Shown here: positions 43,409-57,100 of the stretch, piece after piece
Layout of the letters: each line of letters starts with the position of its first letter
How positions within the stretch are numbered: position 1 is the first letter of the stretch
Translations under genes and position numbers: made by a program
Assembly (NCBI RefSeq): GCF_017068395.1
Contig: NZ_CP070619.1
Span: forward strand, 2,852,001-2,916,000
From: Rhodococcus pseudokoreensis
GTDB taxonomy: Bacteria > Actinomycetota > Actinomycetes > Mycobacteriales > Mycobacteriaceae
Length of the DNA stretch: 64,000 nt
Direction: 5' to 3'
Notes under the pieces: generated by a model
Seen by the model: the letters and a program-made list of their open reading frames with translations, nothing else
Database searches by the model: none
What the model was told of the DNA's origin: nothing

Positions 43409-43660
43409 TCAGCTCTTGTCGACGCTGTGCCGTCCGCCCGACTTCTCGTCGGCCTCCATGGCCTCACGCAGGCTCTTCGGCCGCATGTCGGTCCAGTTCT
43501 TCTCCACGTACTCGAGGCAGGCTGCCCGGCTTTCCTCGCCGAAAACCACGCGCCAGCCTGCCGGCACCTCAGAGAACGTGGGCCACAGTGAGTGCTGGTC
43601 CTCATCGTTCACCAGCACGTAGAAGCGGCCTTCTTCGTCATCGAATGGATTGGTGCTCAT
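43409..43660 (-). CDS. mbtH: MbtH-like protein
   Basis: An 83-residue MbtH-family chaperone. The family pattern is complete: [24 protein letters not shown], then [32 protein letters not shown] (two blocks), with the conserved tryptophans of SLWP, PAGW and NWTDMRP. MbtH proteins bind NRPS adenylation domains and raise their activity or solubility. The start overlaps the stop of the ornithine monooxygenase gene (ATGA). Its role is therefore with the giant NRPS encoded upstream. It is the last gene of the siderophore unit in this window. Confidence 0.95.
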   Translation of the reverse strand: MSTNPFDDEEGRFYVLVNDEDQHSLWPTFSEVPAGWRVVFGEESRAACLEYVEKNWTDMRPKSLREAMEADEKSGGRHSVDKS

Positions 43661-45003
43661 CTCGCCTCGCTTGTCGCATACGTGTCCTGTGCGTTCACAC
43701 TAGCAAGCGTGCCGTTGCGGCCACGCCTTGTTACGACAGATGTAACGATCTCTCCCGCCCGCACGGCAACGTTCGACAGGAGCGACGACGTGATTCCGTG
43801 CGTTTTCTCCGTGCCGCCCTGCAGATAGATTCCCGCTGTGACGTCCGGCGAAACCGCCAATCGATAATCTCGGCCGACTTCCCGCGGCGGGTGGGTTTTC
43901 GGCGCCAGATCGCCGAGCAGCGGCTCGAGGGGAGCCGGGGTGAAACCGGTGGCCAGAATCAGTGCGTCGCAAGCAAGAGTGTCGGTGAGGCCGTCCACAC
44001 CGCTGCGCACCGCCACCTCGATTCCGTCCGAAGTCTCGTCGACGGCAATGATCTCCGACGCGCGGCGCATGAACAGCCGGCGGCGCCCGCGCACGCGTTC
44101 CTGGTACTCGGTCGCGTACAGCTCGTTGATGAGCCCGATGTCGACCACCGAATAGTTAGTACTCCTATGGACATCCAGCAATCGCAGACGCTCCTCCTCC
44201 GGGGCGCCGTGCAGGTCGTCCACGGCCTCCGGATCGAAGATGCGGTTGGCGTACGGACTGTCGTCGGCCGGGCTGTAGCCGTAACGCGAGAAGACGCTGT
44301 GGACTTCGGCTTCGGGGTAGTTTCCGTGCAGGTACTGCACGATCTCGGCGGCGCTCTGGCCCGCCCCGAGGACAACGAACCGCTGGTGGACCGGGGCAGG
44401 CATCTCGCCGAGCCGGAACAGGAATTGATGGTTGTGGAAGCACCGCGTAGAGGGGTTGGCCCACTCGGGGATTCGTTCCCGCAGGCCGGCGCCCATCACG
44501 ACGTTGCGTGCGATCACCGCGCTGCCGTCGGCGGCCCGGACCTCGAAGCGGTCGATCAACCCGTCGTCGCCGCGGATTCCGCGTACCGTCTCCACCGCGG
44601 TGCCGTACCGCACGTCGGCGTCCACTCGGCGTGCCGCCCACTGCAGGTAGTCGTGGAACTCGTGCCGAGTCGGGAAGAAGGTCTGGTGATTGACGAAGTC
44701 GACGAGGCGACCCTGATCGAAGAGGTAATTGAAGAAGGTGAATGCGCTGCGCGGATTCCGGAACGTCACCAGGTCCTTGGGAAACGCGATCTGCATGGTC
44801 GCGCCGTCGAGCAGCATCCCGGGATGCCACCCGAATCGATCCTGCTTCTCGAAGAACTGCGCGCTGATCCGCTCGCGCGGGGGGCACTTCGCATTGTGTT
44901 CCTCGATGGCAATGGCCAGTGCGAGGTTGGCGGGACCGAATCCGACACCCACGACATCTCGCACCGGGAGATCTGTACCGGCCGTTTCCGGCGATTCACT
45001 CAT
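43657..45003 (-). CDS. L-ornithine N5-monooxygenase (SidA/PvdA family)
   Basis: A 448-residue flavin-dependent N-hydroxylase. The FAD motif [14 protein letters not shown] is at about residues 18-31, the NADPH motif [15 protein letters not shown] is central, and the C-terminal family signature is LILATGFTP. The length matches PvdA and SidA. It would hydroxylate the side-chain amine of ornithine (lysine is possible) to give the building block that NRPS modules 1 and 3 appear to use. An IdeR-like box lies 65 bases before its ATG, so it has its own iron-controlled promoter. A longer frame to 45159 would cover that box and is rejected. Confidence 0.93.
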   Translation of the reverse strand: MSESPETAGTDLPVRDVVGVGFGPANLALAIAIEEHNAKCPPRERISAQFFEKQDRFGWHPGMLLDGATMQIAFPKDLVTFRNPRSAFTFFNYLFDQGRLVDFVNHQTFFPTRHEFHDYLQWAARRVDADVRYGTAVETVRGIRGDDGLIDRFEVRAADGSAVIARNVVMGAGLRERIPEWANPSTRCFHNHQFLFRLGEMPAPVHQRFVVLGAGQSAAEIVQYLHGNYPEAEVHSVFSRYGYSPADDSPYANRIFDPEAVDDLHGAPEEERLRLLDVHRSTNYSVVDIGLINELYATEYQERVRGRRRLFMRRASEIIAVDETSDGIEVAVRSGVDGLTDTLACDALILATGFTPAPLEPLLGDLAPKTHPPREVGRDYRLAVSPDVTAGIYLQGGTEKTHGITSSLLSNVAVRAGEIVTSVVTRRGRNGTLASVNAQDTYATSEAR

Positions 45004-45067
45004 AGCTCGTTGTCCGTCCTCGACGCCGCGCCGCACCCGACCCAGCCGCCGTCTGTCTTCCGGCAAG

Positions 45068-45086
45068 ATAGTGAAGCCTATCCTTA
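45068..45086 (-). promoter_or_regulatory. Iron box (IdeR/DtxR site) before the ornithine monooxygenase gene
   Basis: On the minus strand TAAGGATAGGCTTCACTAT matches 13 of 19 positions of the IdeR/DtxR consensus TTAGGTTAGGCTAACCTAA, including the ATAGGCT core. It lies in the 162-base gap between the NRPS stop and the monooxygenase start. Confidence 0.65.
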
Positions 45087-45165
45087 TTTCGAGCACAGTA
45101 CCAAGTACGTCCGGCTCCCGCGGCGGCGAAGTCCGCCCCGAATGTGCGATCTGGATCACTCCTGA

Positions 45166-48100
45166 TCATCGGGCTCCTTCCGCCCATGCGGTGACCAGCG
45201 CCGACAACTCCGACGCCCAGCCACGGACCTCCTCGGCATCCAGCACATCCGAGGAGAACGAGAAATATGCGTGGACGGGTCCGCCGCCGATCGGCTCGTA
45301 GAAGCTCAGCGTCAGATCCGAATCCGGCACACCCACCGGTACCGGCATGAAGTCGCCCAGCGCGTCGAGGTGACCCAGTCTGGCCTGCTCGTGATGAACG
45401 ATCATGACCTGCGGACGAAGCACCGGCGTGTCGCCGAGCGCCTCCGCGACGTCGGCGAACGCCACGTCCTGGTTGTCCAGCGCGTCGAGATTCGCAGCGC
45501 GGATACGCTGCAGCAACTCCACGGGATCGGGATCGCCACTCGTATCCGTTCGCAGCAGAACGATATTGAAGAAGCAGCCGACCAGCGCGTCCAGCGTCTC
45601 CTCCGTGCGTCCCGCGACGAGCGACCCCAGCGGGATGTCCGTGCCTGCGCCGTGCCGAGTCAGCACGGTGGCGAGCGCCGCCTGCAACACCATGAACAGA
45701 CTGGTGCCCGTGTCGCTCGCGAACTTCGCGACCGCACTGTGCAGTTCCGCGTCGATCTCGACCGGCACGATCTCCGCCGTCCGCGGTCCGCGAACGGCAG
45801 GGGCGGGAAGGTCGAGCCGGGACGGCATCCCGTCCAGCGTCTCGCGCCAGTACGCGAGCTGCCGGGACCGGCGGCTGTCCGGGTCCGCGGCATCGCCGGC
45901 GAGTGCCCGCGACCACACCACGTAGTCGGCGTATCCGACGGGCAGCGGTTCCCATTCGGGTTCCGCGCCATGTGAGCGGGCGGCGTATGCGCCCATCAGA
46001 TCCCCGAGCAGCGGCACCACGGACCACTCGTCGACGGCGATGTAGTGCATCGCGAGGAGCAGAGCCTGGGTGCCGTCGGCGCCGGTCACCAGATGCACCC
46101 GCAGCGGCGCGTGCTCGGTGAGGTCGAGGGGTGCCTGCGCCAATTCGAAGACCGTGCGGTGCACGTCCCCGTCCCCGACGTCGACGAGTTCGAGGGCCGG
46201 CCGCACCGCCTCCTGGGCGAACACGGTGTCCCCGACCTCCACGTACACGGTCCGCAGCGGTTCGTGCCGCGACGTGACGTCGTCGAGGGCCTGCGCCAGG
46301 ATCTCGGGGTCGACGGTGTCGCGAAGCTGCAGCGACAGTGCGTGACTGGCTCGCGCGTCGGCGCCGGCCGCCCGGTACTGCTTCCAGAACCGGCGTTGTG
46401 GCCCGGACAGCGGCAGCGTCTCGGGCCTCGTGCCGGACGCGGTCAGCACCGGTCTGCCGGTGGCCGCGGCCGCCGCGACGATCGCGGAGAGTTCGGCCAC
46501 CGTGGAACTGTCGAACACGTCCCGGATGCCGATGTCGACGGCGAACCGCCCACGTATCCGGCCCACCAGCCGCATCGACGCCATCGAGTTGCCACCGAGG
46601 TCGAAGAAGTTGTCGTGGATGCCCACCGACGGCAGGTGCAGGATCTCGGCGAACGCTGCGGCGATCTCCTTCTGCTCCGGCGTCTGCGGAGTGCCGTCCC
46701 CGGTCAGGGCCGACCAGTCCGGCAGCGGCAGCGCCTTGCGGTCGAGTTTGCCGTTGGGGGTCAACGGAAGTTCACCGTCCAGCACGACCACGAGCGTCGG
46801 CACCATGTAGTCGGGCAACCGCGCGGCGGCGTGTTCGCGCACCGCCCGTGGGTCGATCTGCCCCGCGCCGTGTCCGTCGGCCGGGGTGACGTAGCCGACG
46901 AGGCGGACTATGTCACCGGACCGGTCGGCGACGACCGCCGACTGCTTCACCGCCGGATGGCTTCCGAGGGCCGCGATGATCTCGCCGAGTTCGATGCGGA
47001 ACCCACGAATCTTCACCTGGTCGTCGACGCGTCCGAGGAAGTCGATGTTGCCGTCGGCCCGCCAGCGCGCCCGGTCACCGGTCCGGTACATGCGGGCGCC
47101 CGCGTCGCCGAAGGGGCTGGGCACGAACCGGACCGACGTGAGGTCGGGTCTGCCGAGATATCCGCGGGCCAGTCCGCGGCCGGCGATGTACAACTCGCCC
47201 GCCACCCCCGGCGGCACCGGCTGCAGGCGGTCGTCGAGGACGTACGCCTGTTCGTTGGGGTCCGGGATGCCGATCGGCACAGCGGAGTTCCATCCGGGCT
47301 GCGCCTGCCACAGCGTGTTGTTGACGGTGGCCTCGGTGAGACCGTACGCGGCCAGCAGGTTGAGCCGCTCCGCCCACCGTCCGATCAGTTCCGGCGGCAC
47401 CGTCTCCGTGCCCACCAGCACCGTGCATCCCTCGGGGACGTCGCATCCGGACGGCAGCGCCGCCAGCAGGGACGGCGGAATGATCGCGTGCGTCACGGAA
47501 TGCGCGGCCATGAACTCGGTCAGTTCCGGTCCGGCGACGCGGGACTCGTCGGGCACGATGACCAGGCGGGAACCCGTGCAGAGCGCCATCGACAACTCGA
47601 AGACGGCGACGTCGAATCCGATCGACGCGAACTGCATCACCACCGAGCCCGGGACGAGCTTCATCCGCTGTTCGGCGGTGGCGACGAGGCTGGGGATCCC
47701 GTCGTGAGTGAGGATCGCGCCCTTCGGCTTTCCGGTGGAGCCCGACGTGTAGATGACGTACGCGGCGTGGTCCAGGCCCCGCGGGGGCGGCGGCACCGAC
47801 TCGTCGACCCCGGCCCCGAGTTCCTCCACGACGGACTCGTCGTCGAGGAGAACGCGTACGAGGCCGTCGACGTCCGCGATGCGCGGGCTCTCCCCCACCG
47901 TGGTGACCAGCACCCGCGCCGCGGAGTCGGCGAGCATGTAGGAGATGCGGTCGGACGGGTGGTTCAGGTCGAGCGGCAGGTACGCCGCCCCGAGTTTCAG
48001 CACCCCGAGCACGACCGCCACCATCTGCGAAGACCGCGGGACCGCCAGACCCACGACGCCTTCGGCCGAGACACCGCGGCGATGCAGCAGCGCGGCGATC

Positions 48101-51100
48101 CGGTCGGCGCGGGCACTCAGTTCCGCGTACGTCACCTCGCCCGCGGCGTCGACGACGGCCACGGCATCGGGAGACGCGACGACGTGGCGTGCGAACGCCT
48201 CGTAGAACGTCTCCTCCGCCACCGGATGTGCGGTGTCGTTGAACCCGCGCACCACCAGTTCGCGTTCGTCGCCGAGGAACACGTCGAGGTCGCCGACGGC
48301 GAGCCCCGGGTCGGACGCGACGGCGCCGAGCACCTCGACCTGCCTGCGCGCTATCTTCTCCGCGGTGGCCTGCTCGAACAGGTCCGAACCGTATTCGAGG
48401 CGCAGTTCCACCCGTTCGTCGTCGAGGTACTCGGTGAAGTTGAACACCAGGTCGAACTTGGCCGTGCGTTCCTCGAACGCCACCGGGGTGAGGGCCGATC
48501 CGGCTGCCTGCGCCGAATCGGGCGTCCGGCTGTGGTAGCCGACCATCACCTGGAACAGCGGGTTCCGGGCGAGCGTCCGCGCGGGGTTCACCTTCTCCAC
48601 AACGGTTTCGAACGGGACGTCCGAGTGTGAGAAGGCCGCCAGGTCGGTGTCGCGGACCCGTGCCAGCAACTGGTCGAACGTGGGGTTGCCCGACACGTCC
48701 GTCCGCAGCACCACGGTGTTGACGAAGAACCCGATCAGGTCGTCGAGGCCCTGTTCGCTGCGCCCGGCGACCGGCGCCCCGATCGGCAGATCGTCGCCCG
48801 CGCCGAGACGGTGCAGCAACGCCGCCGACGCCGCGTGCAGCACCATGAACATACTGGTCCCCGACGTCCGGGCGAGCGAACGCAGTGCCCGCGTCGTCGC
48901 GGCGTCGAGCGTCGTCTCGATGGCGCCGCCCGCGAAGCTGGGCCGCGCCGGACGGGTGCGGTCGGCGGGGAGCACCAACTCCTCCGGCGCCCCGTCGAGA
49001 GTCTTCGCCCAGTAGTCGAGTTGACGGCTGACGAGACTGGACGGGTCCTGCGGATCACCCAGGACGTCGCGCTGCCAGAGCGTGTAGTCGGCGTACTGCA
49101 CGGCCAGCGGCTCCCAGCCCGGTGCCGAACCCTGCGCGCGAGCGGCGTACGCCGTCATCAGGTCCCGCAGGAACGGCCGGTCCGACCACTCGTCGGTGGC
49201 GATGTGGTGCAGCACGATCGCCAGCACCTGCTCGTCGCCGACGCGGATGAGGCTCGCGCGCAAAGGGATCTCGGTGGCCAGGTCGAACGGCCTGCCGACT
49301 GTCTCGGTGACGAGCCGGACCAGATCGGCGTCGGTGCCGTCCACCACCGCGACGTCGGGGCGGACGTCGTCCAGGATCACCTGCACGGGTTCCCCGTCGT
49401 GCTCCCCGAACACGGTGCGCAGCGATTCGTGCCGCGACACCACGTCGGTCAGCGCCTGCCCGAACACCTCCGGGTCAAGTGCGTCCCGCAGTCGCAGGAC
49501 GATCGGGAAGTTGTAGGCGACGGCGGCGCCCGCGCCTGCCTCCACCTGCTGGAGGAGCCACAGGCGTTGCTGCGCAGCGGAGAGCGGCAGATGCTCCGGC
49601 CGTGGCCTGGCCGCCAGCACCGGACGCGTCGACGAGGTGTCGTCGCCGATCCGGGTGGCGAGTTCGGCCACCGTCGGCGCCTCGAACAGGTCGCGCATGG
49701 TGAGATCGGTGTCGAGCGCGGCCCGGGCCCGGCTGATCAGCCTGGTGGCCAGCAACGAGTGACCGCCGAGGTCGAAGAAGTCGTCGTCGACCCCGGGAGC
49801 GGGCACGCCGAGGATCTCGCCGAACAGTTCGGACAGCACCCGTTCGGTGTCGGTGCGGGGTTCGGTGCGGGCACCGCCGCTGCGGCCGAGCACGTCGTCC
49901 GCGGACGGCAGCGCCTTGACGTCGAGTTTGCCGTTGACCGTCATCGGCAGGCGGTCGACCTCGATGACCGCGGCGGGAATCATGTAGTCCGGCAGCGTTG
50001 CGCGCAGCGCCCGTGAGTACTTGTTAACGTCGGGCGGTTGACAAGTACTCACGACGGCGTAGCCGACCAGCCGCTTGAACCCGCCCGGCCCCGAGTCGAC
50101 GACGACCGCCGCCTGGCGCACGCCGTCCAGCGCTTCGAGCGCGGAGGCGATTTCGCCGAGTTCGACGCGGTGGCCGCGGATCTTCACCTGGTCGTCCGTG
50201 CGGCCGAGGAAGTCGAGGTTCCCGTCTTCACGCCGGCGGACGAGGTCGCCCGTCCGATACATACGTGCGGATCCGCGGAACGGGTCGGCGACGAAACGCT
50301 CCGCCGTCAACGCGAACCGGTCGAGGTAGCCGCGGGCCAACCCGACCCCGGAGATATACAGCTCACCGGGAACGCCGTCGGGAACGGAACGCAGCCAGGC
50401 GTCCAGCACGTACGCGGACGTGTTCCAGATCGGGGTGCCGACGGTAGGCGTCGCGCTGTCGGCGGTGCCGGCACCGAGGGTGTTGATGGTGTACTCGGTG
50501 GGACCGTACAGGTTGTATCCGCACGTTCCGTCCGTGTCGCGCAACCGGTTCCACACCGAGTCCGAGACCGCCTCGCCGCCGAGGAGCACCAGCGGCGGCC
50601 GGTGCCTGCCCGGGCCGTCGTCGAGCAGACCCTCCTCGATCAGGTGCTGCGCGTACGTCGGTGTCACGTTGACGACGTCGATCTCGTGGGTGTCGCAGTA
50701 CGCCACGAGCGCCTCGGCGTCACGCCGCAGGTTCTCGTCGCAGATGTGGACCTCGTGGCCCTCCACCAGCCACAGCAGTTCCTCCCACGACATGTCGAAC
50801 GCGAACGACACGGTGTGCGCGATGCGCAGTCGCCGGCCGCCCGCCGCGGCGACGACGGGTTCGAAGATCGCCTCCCGGTGGTTGAACTGCATGTTGGTCA
50901 GTCCGCGGTACGGGGTGACGACGCCCTTCGGCTTGCCGGTGGACCCGGACGTGTAGATCACATACGCCGGATGGTCCAGGCGCCCGGGGGTTCCGGGCGC
51001 GAACCCGCCGAGTTCGGCAGCCGACAACGGTCCGGACGCGACCGCGCCGAAGTCGAGGGTGTCGACGGCCAGCGTGGCGACGGTGGCCGCGGCGAACGTC

Positions 51101-54100
51101 CCCGCGACGTCCGACGTGGTGACGAGGACCGTCGGCCGGGCGTCGTCGAGCATCGCGACGAGACGCTCGGCCGGATGGTCGAGTTCGAGCGGCAGGTACG
51201 CGGATCCCGTGCGCAGGACCGCGAACAGCGCCACCACCATCTCCACCGTCCGCGGCAGTGCGAGCGCGACGATCCGTTCCGGTCCCGCGCCGTGGCCCAG
51301 CAGCAGCCGGGCCATCCGGTTCACGTCGGCGTCGAGTTCGGCGTAGCTCACGGCGCGCTCCCCGAACACGAGAGCCGTCTCGTCGGGGCGGACGAGCGCC
51401 GCGTCGGCGAACAGGTCGGCGATGGTCGCATCGGGCAGGGCTCTCGGCTGGACCGGTACCGGTGTTCCGGCGCCGGCGATTCCACCGACCATGCCCGACA
51501 GGTCGATGGACCACTCCTCGAGCACGGCCACGTACCGCGACAGCATGCGTTCGACCCGCGACGCCGGGATCTTCTCGGGGTGGAACTCGAACTTCACCTT
51601 CACGCTCGCGCCGGGTGTCACGACGACCGTGACCGGGTAGTGCGTGTGGTCGATGCTGTCGCCGCCGCTGATGTCGTGCGCCGCGTTGAGCGCCGACACC
51701 TGCTTCTCGTCCACGAAGTTCTGCAGCACGTAGAGCACGTCGAACAGTTGCCGGTGCTCGGAGACCCGCTGGATGGAGGCGAGCCCCAGGTAGTCGTACG
51801 GGGTCAGCGCCAACCGCTCGGACTGGGTGCGCCGCAGCAGGTCGGCGACGGTCTCGTCGGCGCGCAGCGTCGTCCGGACGGGGACGGTGTTGAGAAACAT
51901 GCCCGTCACCGTGTCGATGCCGGGGACCTCCGGTGGCCGTCCGGCGACGGTGGTGCCGAACACGAGGTCGCGACGGCCGGTCTCGATTCCGAGGACGACG
52001 GCCAGCGCGGCGTTCAGTACCGCGTTGAACGTGACACCGGCGCCGCGGGCACCGGCCCGGAGCCGTTCGCTCAGTTCCTCGGGCAGCACCGCGTCCCGGC
52101 GCTGCGGTGGCTCCGGATCCCCGGTGATCGTCGCGGCGAGCAGCGTCGGCTCGTCGAGCCCGCCGAGCGCGTCGGTCCACGCCGACTGTGCGGCGTCCGC
52201 GTCCCGGGTGGCCAGCCACTGCAGGTAGTCCTCGAAGGACCCTTCCGGGGCGGGGAACCCGGAGTCGTCGCCGCCCGATTCGTAGAGGGCGAGCAGCTGG
52301 CTGACGACGAGACCGTTGGACCATCCGTCCCACAGCAGGAACTGTCGGTTGATCACCAGGCGGTCGTGGGAATCGCCGAGGCGCAACACCATTGCCCGCC
52401 ACAGCGGCGGGGAGGTCAGGTCGAACGGCGTCAGCCGATCCTGCGCCGTCAATTGCTCGGCGTAGGACTCGCGTTCGGTCTCGTCGAGTTCGCGCAGGTC
52501 GAACTCGGCGACGGGCACGTCCAGTCCGGTGCCGAAGAACTGCACCGGCGCGGGCAGGCCCGCACTGACGAATCCCGCTCGCAGCGTGGGGTTGCGGCGC
52601 TGCAGGGTCCGCAGCGCGGCGGCGAGCCGGTCGGTGTCGAGGCGGTGCTCGAAGTCGAGTGAGAATTGTGCCGTGTAGATGTCGTTGCCGGAGTCGAACC
52701 CGGCCTGGAAGTACAGGCCCTCCTGCAGCGGCGACAGCGGCAGCACCGTGTCGACTCCGCTCGGGCTCGCCTGGACGATCCGGTCGATCTCGTCCTGCGT
52801 CAGCGTCACGAGCGGGAGGTCGGACGGCGTGAGTATCGCCGGTCCGTGGTGTTCGGCGGCGGCGTCGGCGAGTTCCCGAAGTGCGGCCACCCAGCCGTCG
52901 CTCAACGCGACGGTGTCGGCCTCGCTCAGGTCGGCCTCCGACCAGGCGAACACGGCCTGCAGTTCGGTGCCCTCCGCGGACTCCTCGCACAGCGCGTTGA
53001 TGACCAGCCGGTACGGGCCGCCGAGGTCGGCATCGGGATCGGTTGCCAGGGATTCGGATTCGACCGCCGACGTCCAGGGCCCAGGTCCGGCGTGCGGCAT
53101 GCGGCCCAGGTAGTTGAACAGCACCTGCGATTCGGACCGGGCCGCCAGGAGACCGGCGGTGCGCGCGTTGACGTACCGCAGCATGCCGTAGCCGATGCCG
53201 CCGTCGGGCGCGCCGCGCAGTTGTTCCTTGACGTCCTTGAGCGTGTCGAGTGCGCCTGCCCGACTGCGCAACCGGACGGGGGTGACGTTGGTGAGCCAGC
53301 CGACCGTGCGGGAGAGATCCACGCCCTCGGCGAGTTCTTCGCGCCCGTGCCGCTCGAGGTCGACCAGCAGGTCGTTGTCGCGTCCGCGCTCGGCGAGCCA
53401 GCGGTCGGCCGACAGTCGCAGCGCCGCGAGCAGCACGTCGGTGACGTCCGCGCCGACGACGGCGGGCACGGTGGTCAGCAGGGCCGTCGTGAGTTGCCGG
53501 TCCAGGCGGACCGTCCGCCGGGCGCCACTGCTCACCACGGCGTGCCCCTCGGTGCCGGGCACCAGGTCGGCACCGGGTTCGGTGACCCGCAGCCAGTGGT
53601 CGAGTTCTGCCAGGCGGGCCGGTTCCTGTGCCTGCTCGGTGACGATGCGGGCGAATCCGCGCAGCGACGTGGGCACCGGGTCGAGGGCCGCGTTCTCGCC
53701 GCTGTCGGCGGCCACCCACGCCATGGCGAGGTCCTCGATCAGGGTCCGCCACGACACCCCGTCGATCACCAGGTGGTGCGCGACGAGCAGGAGCCTGCCC
53801 AGTTCCTGCGGGCCTGCGTCGAACCACACCGCGGACAGCACTGTGCCGTCGTCGGGGTTCAGACGGTCTGTGGCGGCGTCGGATTCGGCCGCCACCGTCT
53901 CGCGCAGCGCGTCGGCGTCGAGTCCGGTGACGTCGACGCGGCGCAGCGTCAGGTCGGCGGTGGCGGCGATCTCGAGCGACCACACGCCCGGTGCGTGCCG
54001 GGTGAGCGTCTGCCGCAGGCCGTCGTGGTGGGCGATCACCGAGCGCAGGGCCGCCGTGAGGACGGTGGCGTCGGTGCCGGCCGGGGTGTGCAGGAGGACG

Positions 54101-57100
54101 GCCTGGTTGAAGCGGTTCTTTCCGCCACTCCATTCGGACAGCCGGTGGACGACGGGAAGGGGCGGCAGGACGCCGATGCACGATTCCTCCACCCGCGTGG
54201 CCGGTGCGACGGCGGTGGCCGCGACCAGTCGCGCGAGCGCGGCCGGTGTCCGCTGCTCGAAGATCTGCCGCGGGGTGACCGTGATCCCCTCCCGGCGAGC
54301 GAGATTCACCAGGCGGATGGCGAGGATGCTGTCTCCACCCAGGGCGAAGAAGTCGTCGTCCACCCCGACCGCCCCGAGACCGAGAACCTCGGCGTAGTGG
54401 GCGGCGAGCACCCCCGCGGTCCCGCTCTCCACAACAGGCTCCGACGTCACTTGCGTCGCGAAGTCCGGCGCGGGAAGGGCTTTGCGGTTCAGCTTGCCGC
54501 TGGGGCCGAGCGGGAATTCCGTCACGTTCACGAACGCGACGGGCACCATGAACTCCGGCAGCGCCGAGGCGAGGCGCGCACGGACGTCGTTCAGATCGGC
54601 GTCCCCGACGACGTACCCGACCAGCTGTTGCCGGCCGGGCGCATCCGAGCGCACGACGGCGGCGGCCTGCCGCACGCCGGGGCAGGCCGCCATCTGGGCT
54701 TCTATCTCGCCCAGTTCGATCCGGAAGCCGCGCAGCTTCACCTGATCGTCGATCCGGCCGAGGTACTCGACGGCACCGTCCGCGTCGACCCGTGCGACGT
54801 CGCCGGTGCGGTACATGCGGGACCCGTTGCGGGAGAACGGGTCGGCGACGAACCGTTCCGCGCTCAACCCGGGCCTGCCCAGGTAGCCGCGGGCCAGTTG
54901 CGGACCGGACAGATAGAGCTCGCCGGCGGCACCCGCGGGCACGGGCTGCAGGTACCGGTCGAGCACGTAGAGTCCGGTGTTGGACGTCGGCAGGCCGATC
55001 GGCACGGATGGCGCGGCCGCGTCGATTCCCTGGACTGACGCGGCGTAGCTGACGTCGACCGACGCCTCGGTGGGGCCGTAGAGGTTGTCGAGTTCCACTC
55101 CCGGCAGGAGTTCGGCGACTCGCCGCGCGGACGCCACGGGCAGCGCCTCACCGCTGCAGGAGATGATCCGGAGGCCGGTGCACCGGGCGGCGGCCGGTTC
55201 GGCGAGGAACACCTCGAGCATCGACGGGACGAAGTGCACGCGCGTGATCGACTGCCGCACGATGACGTCGGCGAGGTACGCCGGGTCCTTGTGCCCGTCC
55301 GGCCGGGCCAGCACGAGCGTCGCGCCGGCGAGGAGTGGTCCGAAGAATTCCAGCACCGACACGTCGAAGCTGGACGGCGTCTTCTGGAACACGTTGTCCG
55401 AAGGGGTGATCGGGCGGAAACGCTGAACCCACAGCAGGCGGTTGACGATGCCGGTGTGCGGCACGACGACCCCCTTGGGCCGTCCCGTCGAGCCGGACGT
55501 GTAGATGACGTAGGCCGGGTGCTGCGGTGCGAGCGGGACACCGGTCAGCGGCTCGGGCGAGTACCGGTCGGCGTCGGACACCCGGACCTCCGGGACGCCG
55601 GAACCGGCGAACGTCACGGTGCCGTCGGTGAGGACGCACACCGGCTCCGCGTCGGCCAGCATGTACGCCAGCCGGTCCGCGGGGTACCCGGTGTCGAGCG
55701 GGACGTACGCGCCGCCCGCCTTCCCGACCGCGAGCAGCGCCACCATCAGGTCCAGTGAACGTGGCAGTGCCACCGCGACCTTCGATTCGGGTGCCACCCC
55801 ACGCTCGGCGAGCAGCCGGGCGAGACGGTTGGCGCGCGCGTGCAGTTCCGCATACGTGAGGTGATCGTCCTCGATCGTGACGGCCACCGCGTCCGGAGTC
55901 CGCTCGGCCTGCTCCTCGAGCAGGGCCGTCACCGTCGTGTCGGGGAACTCCACCTCGACGTCGCGCAGTGCGGCCTCGATCGGCTCACGCGACGCCAGCG
56001 GGACGGCAGACACGGTCTGGTCGGCGTCGCGGGTCACCTCGGCGAGATAGGCGATCGTCGACTTCGCGAACCGGGTTGCGGTCGCCTCGTCGATGCGGGC
56101 GGCGTCGTACTTCAGCTCGAGGGTCAACGCGTCGCCGGGCATCACGATCAGCGTCATCGCGTACGGCGGGTGCTCGTCGAAACGGATGCCGGTCAACTGC
56201 ACCGCGCCGGAGGGATCCGCGACCGCGCCGTCGCCGAGCGGATAGTTCTCGAACACGACCAGTGTCTCGAACAGGTTCTGCAGTCCCGCTTCCCGGCGCA
56301 GTTCGGCCAGTCCGAGGTACTGGTGGTCGAGCAGCGTCGACTGCTCGTGCTGCCACCGGGAGAGGGCCGCGGCCACCGTGTCGGTGGGCCGGTACCTCAG
56401 CCGGGTGGGAACGGTGTTGATGAACAGGCCCACCATGGTCTCGATACCGGGCAGGTCGCCGCCGCGGCCCGACACCGTCGAACCGAACAGCACGTCCTCG
56501 CGGCCGGTGAGCCGGCCGAGGACCAGGCCCCACGTGCCGTGCACCAGTGTGCTGAGCGTCAGCCCGCGGGCACGGCCCACCGCGGTGAGTGCGGCGGTGT
56601 CTTGCGACGGCAGAGCCACCCGGACACTGCGGATCCCCGACTCCCCCGTCCGCGTGGGTGCCGGAAGTTCCACCGGTTCGGGAGCGTCGGAAAGCGCCTC
56701 CCGCCACACCGCGAGCGATGCCTGACGGTCCCGCGCGCCCAGCCAGTCGAGGTAGTTCCGGTAGGGCGTCGGCGTCGGCAGCGCCTGCGGCGTCCCCTCG
56801 ACGCTGTACAGGGCCATCAGTTCGCGCAACATCACCGGCACCGACCACCCGTCGGCGACGATGTGGTGAATCGACTGCAGCAGAAGGAACCTGTCACGTT
56901 CGGTCTGGGCGAGCGTGTAACGCAGCAGGGGTCCGCGGGCGAGGTCGAAGCCCCGCGCCCGATCCGCCGCCAGCACTTCGTCCACGCGCTGCGCCGGATC
57001 CGCGACGCCGGTGATATCGAGTACCTCCATCGGTACCCGGACGTCGTCGCCGACCACCTGGACCACCCGGCCGTCCGAGACCGCCCGCACCCCGACGCGC

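Noticed and set aside
45004..45159. A 52-residue N-terminal extension of the ornithine monooxygenase
   Set aside because: It would cover the iron box at 45068, and family members begin close to MSESPETAG.
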